16,258 nucleotides of DNA, from positions 1 to 16,258 of the forward strand of contig CAJTUD010000065.1 of the NCBI GenBank assembly GCA_910579725.1. The letters run 5' to 3'. Positions 8,254 to 14,608 of this stretch are shown here, piece by piece (position 1 is the first letter of the stretch; every line of letters begins with the position of its first letter). Under the pieces are notes generated by a model. The model had not been told where the DNA came from. It did not search any database and worked only from the letters and a program-made list of their open reading frames with translations. The translations under genes and the position numbers were made by a program. This stretch comes from an uncultured Oscillospiraceae bacterium (GTDB lineage Bacteria; Bacillota; Clostridia; Oscillospirales; Oscillospiraceae).

Positions 8254-10767
8254 CTCGTTGACATAGAGGGACACCTTGCTCTGAATCAGTTTGGCGGCGT
8301 CGTCCAGCGGCTTGTCGCCGGCGAAATACTGGCCGGCCACTTCCTGGACCGCGTTGTAGATCTTCTCGTCGTAGCGGTAGAAGGAGTCTATGGCGTTGTA
8401 CAGGTCCATCACCTTGTCCACGTCTTCCTGATTGACGTTCCGTAGGGGAACCTCCATGTCATCGGTGATCCACATGCTGCCCGGATCAACGGGAACCGGT
8501 TGGCCGTTCTCGTCCAGAAGGGGCTCACCGTTCTCATCCTGCTGATACCGGGGCTCCAGTACCTGGCTCACCATTTTATCAAAGTCCTTTTTGTTGATGG
8601 GGAAGTCGCCGTAGTACCATCTATCCTCCTCGTTGCGGGGCAGAAGGGTCTCCCGCAGGAAGGACCACGCCCCCTCTTTGTCCTTGCAGGCGCTGGTCAT
8701 GGCCGTTCCCCGGGAGGCAACAAAGCTGCTGCCGCAGCTGCCGTCCTCCTTGGGATAACCGATGTAGGAGAAATCGTCTCTGAAGAGAGCTCCTGTCCGC
8801 TGGATGGTCCAGCTGTCAAAGCTTCTGAGGTACAGCTGGCAGAGCAGCTGCTTGTCAGTGAGAATCCGGACCTCTTCCTCTTCCCAGGTCTCCCAGTCCA
8901 CATTCTCCCAGCTGAATTCGGCGGGGAAGCTGCCGCAGAAGGACAGCAGGGCCTTGAACGCATCGCTGTCAAAGGAGCATTCTCCGGTGTCCCAGTCTAC
9001 AAACTGGTCCATATTCAGGGCCAGCACCGTACTGAGCATCTCATCCCGGGTGTCGCTGGCGCCGAAGATGGAGCAGCCCTCAGGCATCTCCTCCAGCGCC
9101 GCCTGGAGCTCCGCCAGCGTCCAGCTGGTTCGGTTTCCCACCACCTTGGCAGGGCCCGCCGCCGTACGGATATAGAAGGTATTGAAAATCTCATAGAGCT
9201 TGCCGTCCTGCTGGTTGGCCTCCAACGGGCGGAGCATCAGTGCATCCCGTCCCAGGTCGGGGTCGGATTCGATGTAGGGCCACAGATCCTCCAGAATTCC
9301 TTTGGCTCCGTACTGGCGCAGGGGCAGGCTGCTGGTGTCCAGAATGTCCGGCACTGTACCGGCCAGGATCTCCGTGTTCAGCTTTTGCAGCGCCGCGCTG
9401 CCGTCGTCATCACCGGTGACATACTGAGAGTAGTCCCGGACCTCAATACGGTACTTCTCGTTGGTCTTGTTGAACCTGAGAATCTTCTCCCTGGCCTCGT
9501 AGTTCAGATACAGGGTGGCATAGATCAGGGTGGTCTTCTCCGGCAGTTGGTCTCTGGGCGTCGCGGTCATCAGAACCAGCTGGAAAATTGCGCGGCCCTC
9601 GCCATCCTCCGACCACTCATGAAGAATGGCCGCCACCCGGCCGTCAGGCAGGAAAAAGAAGCTGCTCACGTTGTCGGCGCTGATGTCTGCCTCCAGCCAC
9701 GAGAACAGCCGCTGGGCTTCGCCGGTCCCCGTACCATCTCCGCTGGGCGCGCCGGCCTTGAAGCCCATAATGGCGTCATTGAGCTGGTAGTAAAAAAGGT
9801 ACTCCCCGCCGCCGGGCAGAATGTCGTACACATTGCTGGGCAGGGCATACTCCGTTCCCCAGTCCTGCTTCTCCGGATCGATGGTCAGCAGCCTGTTGCT
9901 GCGGGCATCGGTGACCTCATCATAGTCCCACTTCTGGATGCCCATAGTACCGTCGCTCAGCTGGATCATATTATACCACATATCCTCCCCTTCCAGGGTG
10001 AAAAGCGGGGTCATCTGCGGATCCAGCACGTAAATCTTTCCGCTGGTCACTGCATAAATGTTTCCCTCACCGTCAAAAGAGGTGGAGATGAGATACTCCT
10101 CCTCCCCCAGCACCTCTCCCAGGTTCTCCTCCAGGTGAGACAGGTCAATGCAGGCCAGCTCGCCGCCCTGCGCGTCCAGCTGGCGGCGGACAATAATCTC
10201 TTTGCTCTCCGAAAAGCCGGGATCCGCCGCGGACGTATTACCGGATACCTCCTCTGTGACAACCGCTTCCTCCGTCTCCGCGCGGGGCATGATATCGTCC
10301 ACAGCGGGGCCCTGCCCCGGATCAATAATATCTCCCCAGACATAGGTGATTTCCCGAACCCAGATGGTTCCATCCGCACCGGTCTGGATGTCCTCTATGT
10401 AGGCGTTGCCTTCCTTCCCTTCCGGAACAGAGGGGCCGATATAGTTGGGCAGACGCTCCGCAGTCTCGCTGTCCAGGGACACGCGGTAGATGTCATAACG
10501 GCTTTCAGTGTAGACATATTTCTCTCCGCTCGCGGAATCCTGCCGCTCCCGCGTCGTATCCTTCTGACCGATAAGATAGATGCTTTCCCCGTCAGTGCAG
10601 CCCCGCTGGATGTAGTCCACGTCCAGGCCTATGTCCAGATACTTGGGCACATAGACATTTGCGGAAAGCTGCTGGGCATTGTCTTTCTTCCCGCAGCCCG
10701 CCAGCAGTCCCAGCAGCAGGCTCAGGGCCAGCAGCAGCGTCAGTCCCCTTTTCCCAAATCGATCCAT
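8245..10767 (-). CDS. Extracellular solute-binding lipoprotein with N-terminal propeller-like domain (copy B)
   Basis: This 840-residue lipoprotein has a LAGC lipobox (lipidated Cys25). I start it at the ATG at 10765-10767, not at 10782, because the upstream ATG lies directly against the GAGGAGG ribosome binding site, which is well spaced for the later one. The domain plan matches copy A: a propeller-like half with Asp-Gly turns (GADGTIWV, FDGEGNIYAV, LSDGTMGI, LPDGRVAAI), then a family 1 binding domain from about residue 400 (TLIYATLYLNYEAREKILRFN, EILAGTVPDILD, LPLRQYGAKGILEDLW). It lacks roughly 30 residues present in copy A before the GYPKEDGSCGSSF motif and has a longer acidic linker in the propeller half. 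It is the first gene of the locus and probably a second receptor for the same permeases, with different specificity or affinity. Confidence 0.9.
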   Translation of the reverse strand: MDRFGKRGLTLLLALSLLLGLLAGCGKKDNAQQLSANVYVPKYLDIGLDVDYIQRGCTDGESIYLIGQKDTTRERQDSASGEKYVYTESRYDIYRVSLDSETAERLPNYIGPSVPEGKEGNAYIEDIQTGADGTIWVREITYVWGDIIDPGQGPAVDDIMPRAETEEAVVTEEVSGNTSAADPGFSESKEIIVRRQLDAQGGELACIDLSHLEENLGEVLGEEEYLISTSFDGEGNIYAVTSGKIYVLDPQMTPLFTLEGEDMWYNMIQLSDGTMGIQKWDYDEVTDARSNRLLTIDPEKQDWGTEYALPSNVYDILPGGGEYLFYYQLNDAIMGFKAGAPSGDGTGTGEAQRLFSWLEADISADNVSSFFFLPDGRVAAILHEWSEDGEGRAIFQLVLMTATPRDQLPEKTTLIYATLYLNYEAREKILRFNKTNEKYRIEVRDYSQYVTGDDDGSAALQKLNTEILAGTVPDILDTSSLPLRQYGAKGILEDLWPYIESDPDLGRDALMLRPLEANQQDGKLYEIFNTFYIRTAAGPAKVVGNRTSWTLAELQAALEEMPEGCSIFGASDTRDEMLSTVLALNMDQFVDWDTGECSFDSDAFKALLSFCGSFPAEFSWENVDWETWEEEEVRILTDKQLLCQLYLRSFDSWTIQRTGALFRDDFSYIGYPKEDGSCGSSFVASRGTAMTSACKDKEGAWSFLRETLLPRNEEDRWYYGDFPINKKDFDKMVSQVLEPRYQQDENGEPLLDENGQPVPVDPGSMWITDDMEVPLRNVNQEDVDKVMDLYNAIDSFYRYDEKIYNAVQEVAGQYFAGDKPLDDAAKLIQSKVSLYVNESR

Positions 10768-10814
10768 GATGATCCTCCTCATTGTATGATGTAACCGTTT
10801 ATCTTACCAATCTT

Positions 10815-10854
10815 CTATGGTATAGACGCAGCCATAGGGCGGATGGTTCCGCCC
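10815..10854 (-). other. Two abutting hairpins in the leader of copy B
   Basis: On the transcribed strand GGGCGGA, ACCA, TCCGCCC (10854-10837) forms a perfect 7-bp stem. It is followed by CTATGG, an 11-base loop, CCATAG (10837-10815), another perfect stem that shares one base with the first. They lie in the inferred ~90-base leader, starting a few bases after the likely transcription start. No U-tract follows, so they are not a terminator. A role in mRNA stability or as a binding site is possible. Copy A has no counterpart. Confidence 0.4.
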
Positions 10855-10864
10855 CACAAGCATA

Positions 10865-10897
10865 ATTTTACAGAGCCATGTATCATTGTTGCATCTT
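10865..10897 (-). promoter_or_regulatory. Probable regulated promoter of binding protein copy B with 11-bp-spaced direct repeat
   Basis: The 20 bases at 10878-10897 match those at 8164-8183 at 17 positions. The two half-sites are ATGTATC (10878-10884) and TTGCATC (10889-10895), again 11 bp apart. Reading on the minus strand, a TAAAAT -10 hexamer (10870-10865) follows at nearly the same distance as in copy A (7 versus 8 bases). There is no good -35 hexamer. This is probably the main promoter of the transport locus, dependent on a regulator bound to the repeats. Confidence 0.6.
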
Positions 10898-10928
10898 TTT
10901 GAAGACGATTCGGAAACAATTTGGAAAC

Positions 10929-10961
10929 AAGAAAGGGGAGGGCCGGGCCCTCCCCTTTCTT
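10929..10961 (-). terminator. Rho-independent terminator after the flotillin gene
   Basis: This perfect inverted repeat of about 16 bp per arm (arms AAGAAAGGGGAGGG and CCCTCCCCTTTCTT around a GC-rich centre) lies 20 bases after the flotillin stop codon. On the minus strand the 3' arm ends in TTTCTT and is followed by GTTTCC. It separates the flotillin unit from the promoter of the transport locus. Its symmetry would allow some action in both directions. Confidence 0.85.
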
Positions 10962-10981
10962 CATGCAGTACGCTGATGAGA

Positions 10982-12457
10982 TTATACCTCCGCGCCGGGT
11001 TCCGGCTCCTGACCGGAGGCGGCTCTGGCCTCGGAATTCCCGCCGGTCTTCACCTCCACGGTCACGGGTTCTCTGGCGGCCATCCGGCCGCCCACCACGC
11101 CGGCAAGCAGAGCGGTGAGATCCAGTCCGGTAGACTCCCGCACTCCGTCCATCACCTGGCTGGCAGAGCTCATGACATCCTTGACCAGTCTGGTGGAGTT
11201 GCCGTCGCCGTACATAACAATCCGGTCCGTCTGGGCCAGCGGCGCGGCGGCGTTCTTGACCACCTCGGGCAGAGCCTCCAGGTACATCTCCAGTACGGAA
11301 GCCTCGCCCATCTTTTTCTGGGCCTCCGCCTTTTTCTCAATGGCCTCGGCTTCCGCCAGACCCTTGGCCCGGATGCCCTCGGCCTCCTGTTCCATGGAGA
11401 AGCGCAGGGCTTCTGCCTCCGCTTTCCGCGCCTCCGCCTCCTTGGTGGCCTCGTAGGCCTTGGCATCTGCGTCCCGCTGGCGGCGGACCAGCTCGGCCTC
11501 CGCCTCCTTCTCGGCCTTGTACTTCATGGCGTCCGCCTGCTTGCGGACCTCGGCGTCCAGCTGGCGCTCCTTGATGGCAATCTCCCGCTCGGCCAGCTCC
11601 GCCTCCTTTTCCCGTTTGGCAATGTCGGCGCTGACCCGGGTGACCTCGATGGTCTTGCGCTGGGTCTCCTGCTGGATGGAGTAGGCCGCGTCGGCCTCGG
11701 CTTTCTTGGTATCGGCCTTCACCTTCATCTCCGCCTGCTGAATGGCAAGGGCGGCGTCCTGCTCGGCAATCATTTTCTCCGCCTGAACCTTCACGGCGTT
11801 GGCCTCCTGCTGGGCCTGCGAGGTGGCGATGGCAATGTCCCGCTGAGCGTTGGCTTTGGCGATCTGAGCGTTCTTGCGGATCTGCTCCACATTGTCGATA
11901 CCCATGTTCTCAATGGTGCCGGCCCCGTCCTTGAAGTTCTGGATGTTGAAGTTCACCACCTCCAACCCCAGTTTGCGCATGTCGGGGACCACATTTTCTG
12001 TGATCTTCCGGGCCACGCCCTGGCGGTCCTGAACCATCTCCTTGAGGCCCACAGATCCCACAATCTCCCGCATGTTGCCCTCCAGGACCTGGGTCACCAG
12101 ACTGACCAGCTCCTCGGGACGCTTGCCCAACAGGGCCTCGGCGGCCAGCTTGAGAAGCTCCGGGTCGGAGCTGATCTTCACGTTGGCCACGCCGTCCACG
12201 GTGACGTTGATAAACTCGTTAGTGGGCACCGCCTCGCTGGTTTTCACATCCACCTGCATGATCCGCAATGAGAGCTTATCCACCCGCTCAAAGAATGGCA
12301 CCCGCCAGCCGGCTTTGCCGATAAGAATCCGCTTGCGGCCCAGACCAGAGATGATGTACGCCGTATCCGGCGGCGCTTTCAGATAGCCCATGAAAAACAG
12401 GATCAGCACAATCAATACGATCACGGCGGGCATCATGAATTTCATAAGATAAGGCAT
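10982..12457 (-). CDS. floT: Flotillin / SPFH-domain protein (FloT/YuaG-like)
   Basis: This 491-residue membrane-associated scaffold belongs to the flotillin family, which in Bacillus organises membrane microdomains and affects fluidity and secretion. It has an N-terminal membrane segment (about 7-25), an SPFH domain (about 27-190, with TAYIISGLGRKRILIGKAGW and LGLEVVNFNIQNFKD) and a very long Ala/Glu-rich flotillin coiled coil (about 195-390). A C-terminal oligomerisation tail contains LPEVVKNAAAPLAQTDRIVM and a DLTALL segment, as in B. subtilis YuaG (509 residues). The start at 12455-12457 is chosen over an upstream in-frame ATG because AAAGGAGG precedes it and the upstream codons lie in the structured leader. 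No NfeD partner gene (yuaF type) is beside it. The gene is monocistronic, with its own promoter, riboswitch-like leader and terminator. Confidence 0.93.
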   Translation of the reverse strand: MPYLMKFMMPAVIVLIVLILFFMGYLKAPPDTAYIISGLGRKRILIGKAGWRVPFFERVDKLSLRIMQVDVKTSEAVPTNEFINVTVDGVANVKISSDPELLKLAAEALLGKRPEELVSLVTQVLEGNMREIVGSVGLKEMVQDRQGVARKITENVVPDMRKLGLEVVNFNIQNFKDGAGTIENMGIDNVEQIRKNAQIAKANAQRDIAIATSQAQQEANAVKVQAEKMIAEQDAALAIQQAEMKVKADTKKAEADAAYSIQQETQRKTIEVTRVSADIAKREKEAELAEREIAIKERQLDAEVRKQADAMKYKAEKEAEAELVRRQRDADAKAYEATKEAEARKAEAEALRFSMEQEAEGIRAKGLAEAEAIEKKAEAQKKMGEASVLEMYLEALPEVVKNAAAPLAQTDRIVMYGDGNSTRLVKDVMSSASQVMDGVRESTGLDLTALLAGVVGGRMAAREPVTVEVKTGGNSEARAASGQEPEPGAEV

Positions 12458-12537
12458 GTTTTCCTCCTTTAAAATATCCCACTTGGCTTCTTCCGTCTCT
12501 TTGTCAGAGGAGAGCCGTTTTCCCGCACCCGGGTACG

Positions 12538-12574
12538 AAAAAACGAGACCTCTGCCTTGCGGCAAAAGTCTCGT
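12538..12574 (-). terminator. Intrinsic terminator in the flotillin leader (riboswitch expression platform)
   Basis: On the transcribed strand ACGAGACUUUUGCC, GCAA, GGCAGAGGUCUCGU forms a continuous 14-bp stem with two G-U pairs and a GNRA loop, followed directly by six U (12543-12538). The 5' arm contains the 3' strand of the aptamer's closing helix, so terminator and aptamer cannot both form. Ligand binding should therefore favour read-through, about 80 bases before the flotillin start. Confidence 0.85.
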
Positions 12575-12670
12575 TAAAGTCCCAGCTGGAGACTTCCGCG
12601 CGTCCCGGGTACAGAAGTACCGTCCTGACGGTGCGCGCTCCGAATTGTCTCGGAGAACTACTCCCTTTTG
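12563..12670 (-). ncRNA. yybP-ykoY-type (Mn2+) riboswitch aptamer upstream of flotillin
   Basis: The aptamer runs from 12670 down to 12563. A closing helix P1, CAAAAG with CUUUUG (12670-12665 and 12568-12563), brings together GGAGUAG (12664-12658) and ACGAGA (12574-12569). These are the conserved strands of the yybP-ykoY motif, where P1 is commonly CAAAGG with CCUUUG; here it has changed on both sides. Between them I see a CUCCGA/UCGGAG hairpin, a domain closed by GCGCG/CGCGC that contains CCGUC...GACGG and GUAC...GUAC elements, and a third hairpin AAGUCUC/GGGACUU. This fits a four-way junction. The family is known to sense Mn2+. The motif match is by eye, without a covariance-model search. 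Confidence 0.8.
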
Positions 12671-12678
12671 ACATTGTT

Positions 12679-12707
12679 ATCATACCATATCCGCAGTTCC
12701 GGCGCAA
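12679..12707 (-). promoter_or_regulatory. Promoter of the flotillin transcript
   Basis: On the minus strand a TTGCGC -35 (12707-12702), a 17-bp spacer and a TATGAT -10 (12684-12679) preceded by TGG give an extended -10 promoter. The expected start is near 12672, immediately before the riboswitch P1 helix, so the transcript would begin with the aptamer. Confidence 0.75.
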
Positions 12708-12754
12708 TAGGCATATTGATAAAAGTTTAACAGAGTTTTTTGTGTATTTTGCGG

Positions 12755-12766
12755 GATACCGGTATC
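12755..12766. other. 12-bp perfect palindrome between divergent units
   Basis: GATACCGGTATC is a perfect palindrome in the AT-rich gap between the flotillin promoter and the secG promoter. It could be an operator serving either side. A palindrome of this length can also arise by chance. Apart from it I see nothing else in 12708-12837. Confidence 0.25.
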
Positions 12767-12837
12767 AGATTATCCGTTCAATTGGATTTCGCAGCGGAGG
12801 ACAGGTAAAAATTTTTCCGGATTGCCCTCCCTCCCCC

Positions 12838-12866
12838 TTGCATTCAAGGACAAGATGTGATATGAT
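12838..12866 (+). promoter_or_regulatory. Promoter of secG
   Basis: A TTGCAT -35 (12838-12843), a 17-bp spacer and a TATGAT -10 (12861-12866) with an upstream TGA (extended -10) are present. The leader before the secG start is about 60 bases. Confidence 0.7.
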
Positions 12867-12931
12867 GAAAATCCCGTGAAATGGATTTTTGCGCGTTTGC
12901 GCTTCCATCAAATTCTTGGAGGTATGTTCTC

Positions 12932-13171
12932 ATGACCCTGTTTGTTACGATTCTTCAGCTGCTGTGCGGTCTGGCCGTCATTCTGGCCGTATTGTTCCAG
13001 TCCGGCAAGAGCGCCGGCCTCAGCGGCGCAATCGGCGGCGTGGCCGACACTTTTATGTCCAAGGGAAAGGCCAAGACCCTCGACGCAAAGCTGGCAAAGG
13101 CAACCAAGTGGATCGGCGCTGTGTTCATCGTTCTGACGCTGGTACTGAATATTATGAGCGTCCGGGGATGA
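12932..13171 (+). CDS. secG: Preprotein translocase subunit SecG
   Basis: SecG is the small auxiliary membrane subunit of the SecYEG channel and assists SecA-driven export. The protein has 79 residues with two TM helices (about 3-22 and 59-76). Between them lies the conserved loop GKSAGLSGAIGGVADTFMSKGKAKTLDAKLAKATK, typical of Firmicute SecG. Length and topology match the family. I take the ATG at 12932 because TTGGAGG lies about 7 bases upstream; an in-frame ATG at 12881 lacks a ribosome binding site. In many Firmicutes secG is followed by rnr and smpB, but here a terminator follows at once. Confidence 0.97.
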   Translation: MTLFVTILQLLCGLAVILAVLFQSGKSAGLSGAIGGVADTFMSKGKAKTLDAKLAKATKWIGAVFIVLTLVLNIMSVRG

Positions 13172-13180
13172 TTCCCCATT

Positions 13181-13215
13181 GTAAAACCGCCTGTATTGAT
13201 TACAGGCGGTTTTAC
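13181..13215 (+). terminator. Rho-independent terminator after secG
   Basis: A perfect 15-bp inverted repeat (arms GTAAAACCGCCTGTA and TACAGGCGGTTTTAC, loop TTGAT) begins 9 bases after the secG stop. The 3' arm supplies the T-rich run and is followed by TTGTT. The A-rich 5' arm would allow termination from the other strand as well. Confidence 0.9.
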
Positions 13216-13266
13216 TTGTTCCCTGCGGCTGGCACGATTGAACTGCCGGCTTTTTCTTTTTCCCGG

Positions 13267-13295
13267 TTGTCAAGTGGAATCGGGGATGTTATAAT
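13267..13295 (+). promoter_or_regulatory. Strong sigma-A-type promoter of the binding protein / chemoreceptor unit
   Basis: TTGTCA (13267-13272), a 17-bp spacer and a perfect TATAAT (13290-13295) are present. This is the closest match to consensus in the window and implies high basal expression. Confidence 0.85.
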
Positions 13296-13327
13296 ACCGT
13301 CGGAATTTATTGGAAAGGTTTGATGCT

Positions 13328-14566
13328 ATGAAGAAGAACGTTTTTCTCCTGACCCTGTCCCTCCTGATTCTGCTTCTGACGGCCGCCTGCGGCCAGCGGG
13401 AACAGCAGCCAAATCAGGACAGCATGGCCAACGATGGACCCGTAGCACTGACCGTCTGGGGCGCGGAGGAGGATGAGGCGCTGCTCCAGGAGATCTTTGC
13501 CTCCTTCCAGGCCCACTATGCCGGGCAGGCCAGCTTCCAGATTACATACCAGCCGCAGAGCGAATCCAACTGTAAGGACGTTCTGCTGGGAGATCTGGAG
13601 GGGGGCGCAGACGTATTTGCTTTCGCTGACGATCAAGTGGCCGCTCTGGCCGCCGCCGGCGGCCTGGACCCGATTGAAAATGCGGCGGATATTCAGAACG
13701 CCTCTCTTTCCGCCGCCGTGGAAGCGGCCAGCGTGGGGAACACTCTCTACGCCTATCCGCTGACGGCGGATAACGGCTATTTTCTGTATTACAACAAAGC
13801 CTACTTCTCTGATGAAGACATCCAGAGCCTGGAGCGGATGCTGGAGAAAGCGGAGCAGGCGGAGCGGCTGGTGGTCATGGACTGGTCCTCCGCATGGTAC
13901 GTTTACGCCTTCTTTGGCAACACCGGCTTGCAGACTGGTCTCAATGAGGACGGTCTGACCAATTACTGCACCTGGAACAGCACCGACGGTCCTATCCGAG
14001 GGGTGGATGTGGCACAGTCCATGCTGAACATCGCGGCCAGCCCGGCCTTTGCCAGCCGGACGGATGCGGAATTCCTCAGCGGCGTGCGGGACGGTTCCAT
14101 CATTGCCGGAATCAGCGGCGTGTGGAACGCGGTGGCGGTGGAAGATGCCTGGGGACGGAACACCGGGGCTGCCAAACTGCCTTCCTTCACCTGTAGAGGG
14201 CAGCAGGTCCAGATGGCCTCTTTCTCCGGCTGCAAGCTCATCGGTGTGAACGCCTACTCCCGGCATCCAGAATGGGCAGCCCGGCTGGCGGAGTGGATCA
14301 CCAGCGAGGAAAACCAACGCCTGCGCTTCCAGCTGCGAGGTCAGGGCCCCGCCAACACCAATGCCGCCAACTCCCCGGAGGTTCAGTCCTCCCCGGCTAT
14401 CGCGGCGCTGCTGGCTCAGTCGGAATTCTCTCAGCTCCAGCGGGTAGGCGGCAAATTCTGGGATCCGGTGTCGGAATTTGCGGGAAACATGGCTCAGGGA
14501 AATCCCTCTGGCGCGTCCCTCCAGGCCCAGCTGGACCGGTTAGTGGAGAGCGTGACGGCGCGGTGA
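13328..14566 (+). CDS. Family 1 extracellular solute-binding lipoprotein (MalE-like), paired with a chemoreceptor
   Basis: This 412-residue lipoprotein has a signal peptide with the lipobox LTAAC (lipidated Cys21) followed by a short Gln/Asn-rich linker. The binding domain starts at about residue 38 with VALTVWGAEEDEALLQEIFASFQ, the usual first strand and helix of sugar-binding proteins. GDLEGGADVFAFADDQVAALAAAGGLDP and YAYPLTADNGYFLYYNK are typical of the maltose/oligosaccharide branch. It is about half the size of the two binding proteins on the other strand and has no propeller-like half. The ATG at 13328 is preceded by GGAAAGG; an in-frame TTG at 13310 is rejected. The chemoreceptor gene starts 42 bases downstream with no terminator between. 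No permease genes flank it, so sensing may be its main job. Confidence 0.9.
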   Translation: MKKNVFLLTLSLLILLLTAACGQREQQPNQDSMANDGPVALTVWGAEEDEALLQEIFASFQAHYAGQASFQITYQPQSESNCKDVLLGDLEGGADVFAFADDQVAALAAAGGLDPIENAADIQNASLSAAVEAASVGNTLYAYPLTADNGYFLYYNKAYFSDEDIQSLERMLEKAEQAERLVVMDWSSAWYVYAFFGNTGLQTGLNEDGLTNYCTWNSTDGPIRGVDVAQSMLNIAASPAFASRTDAEFLSGVRDGSIIAGISGVWNAVAVEDAWGRNTGAAKLPSFTCRGQQVQMASFSGCKLIGVNAYSRHPEWAARLAEWITSEENQRLRFQLRGQGPANTNAANSPEVQSSPAIAALLAQSEFSQLQRVGGKFWDPVSEFAGNMAQGNPSGASLQAQLDRLVESVTAR

Positions 14567-14608
14567 CAGGTTTTTGAGAACCAACTACATTCTTTCGGAG
14601 GAAATGGC

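Noticed and set aside
10768..10782. Upstream ATG for binding protein copy B
   Set aside because: This ATG immediately precedes and overlaps the GAGGAGG ribosome binding site and has none of its own. The ATG at 10765-10767 is correctly spaced and gives a normal signal peptide.
12458..12565. N-terminal extension of the flotillin frame
   Set aside because: The codons fall in the leader between the riboswitch terminator and the AAAGGAGG site, and the resulting N-terminus is not flotillin-like.
12458..12707. T-box or SAM-type leader as an alternative for the structured RNA
   Set aside because: I see no T-box antiterminator sequence and no SAM-I core. The GGAGUAG/ACGAGA strands with the P1 helix fit yybP-ykoY much better, and a flotillin target does not fit amino-acid control.
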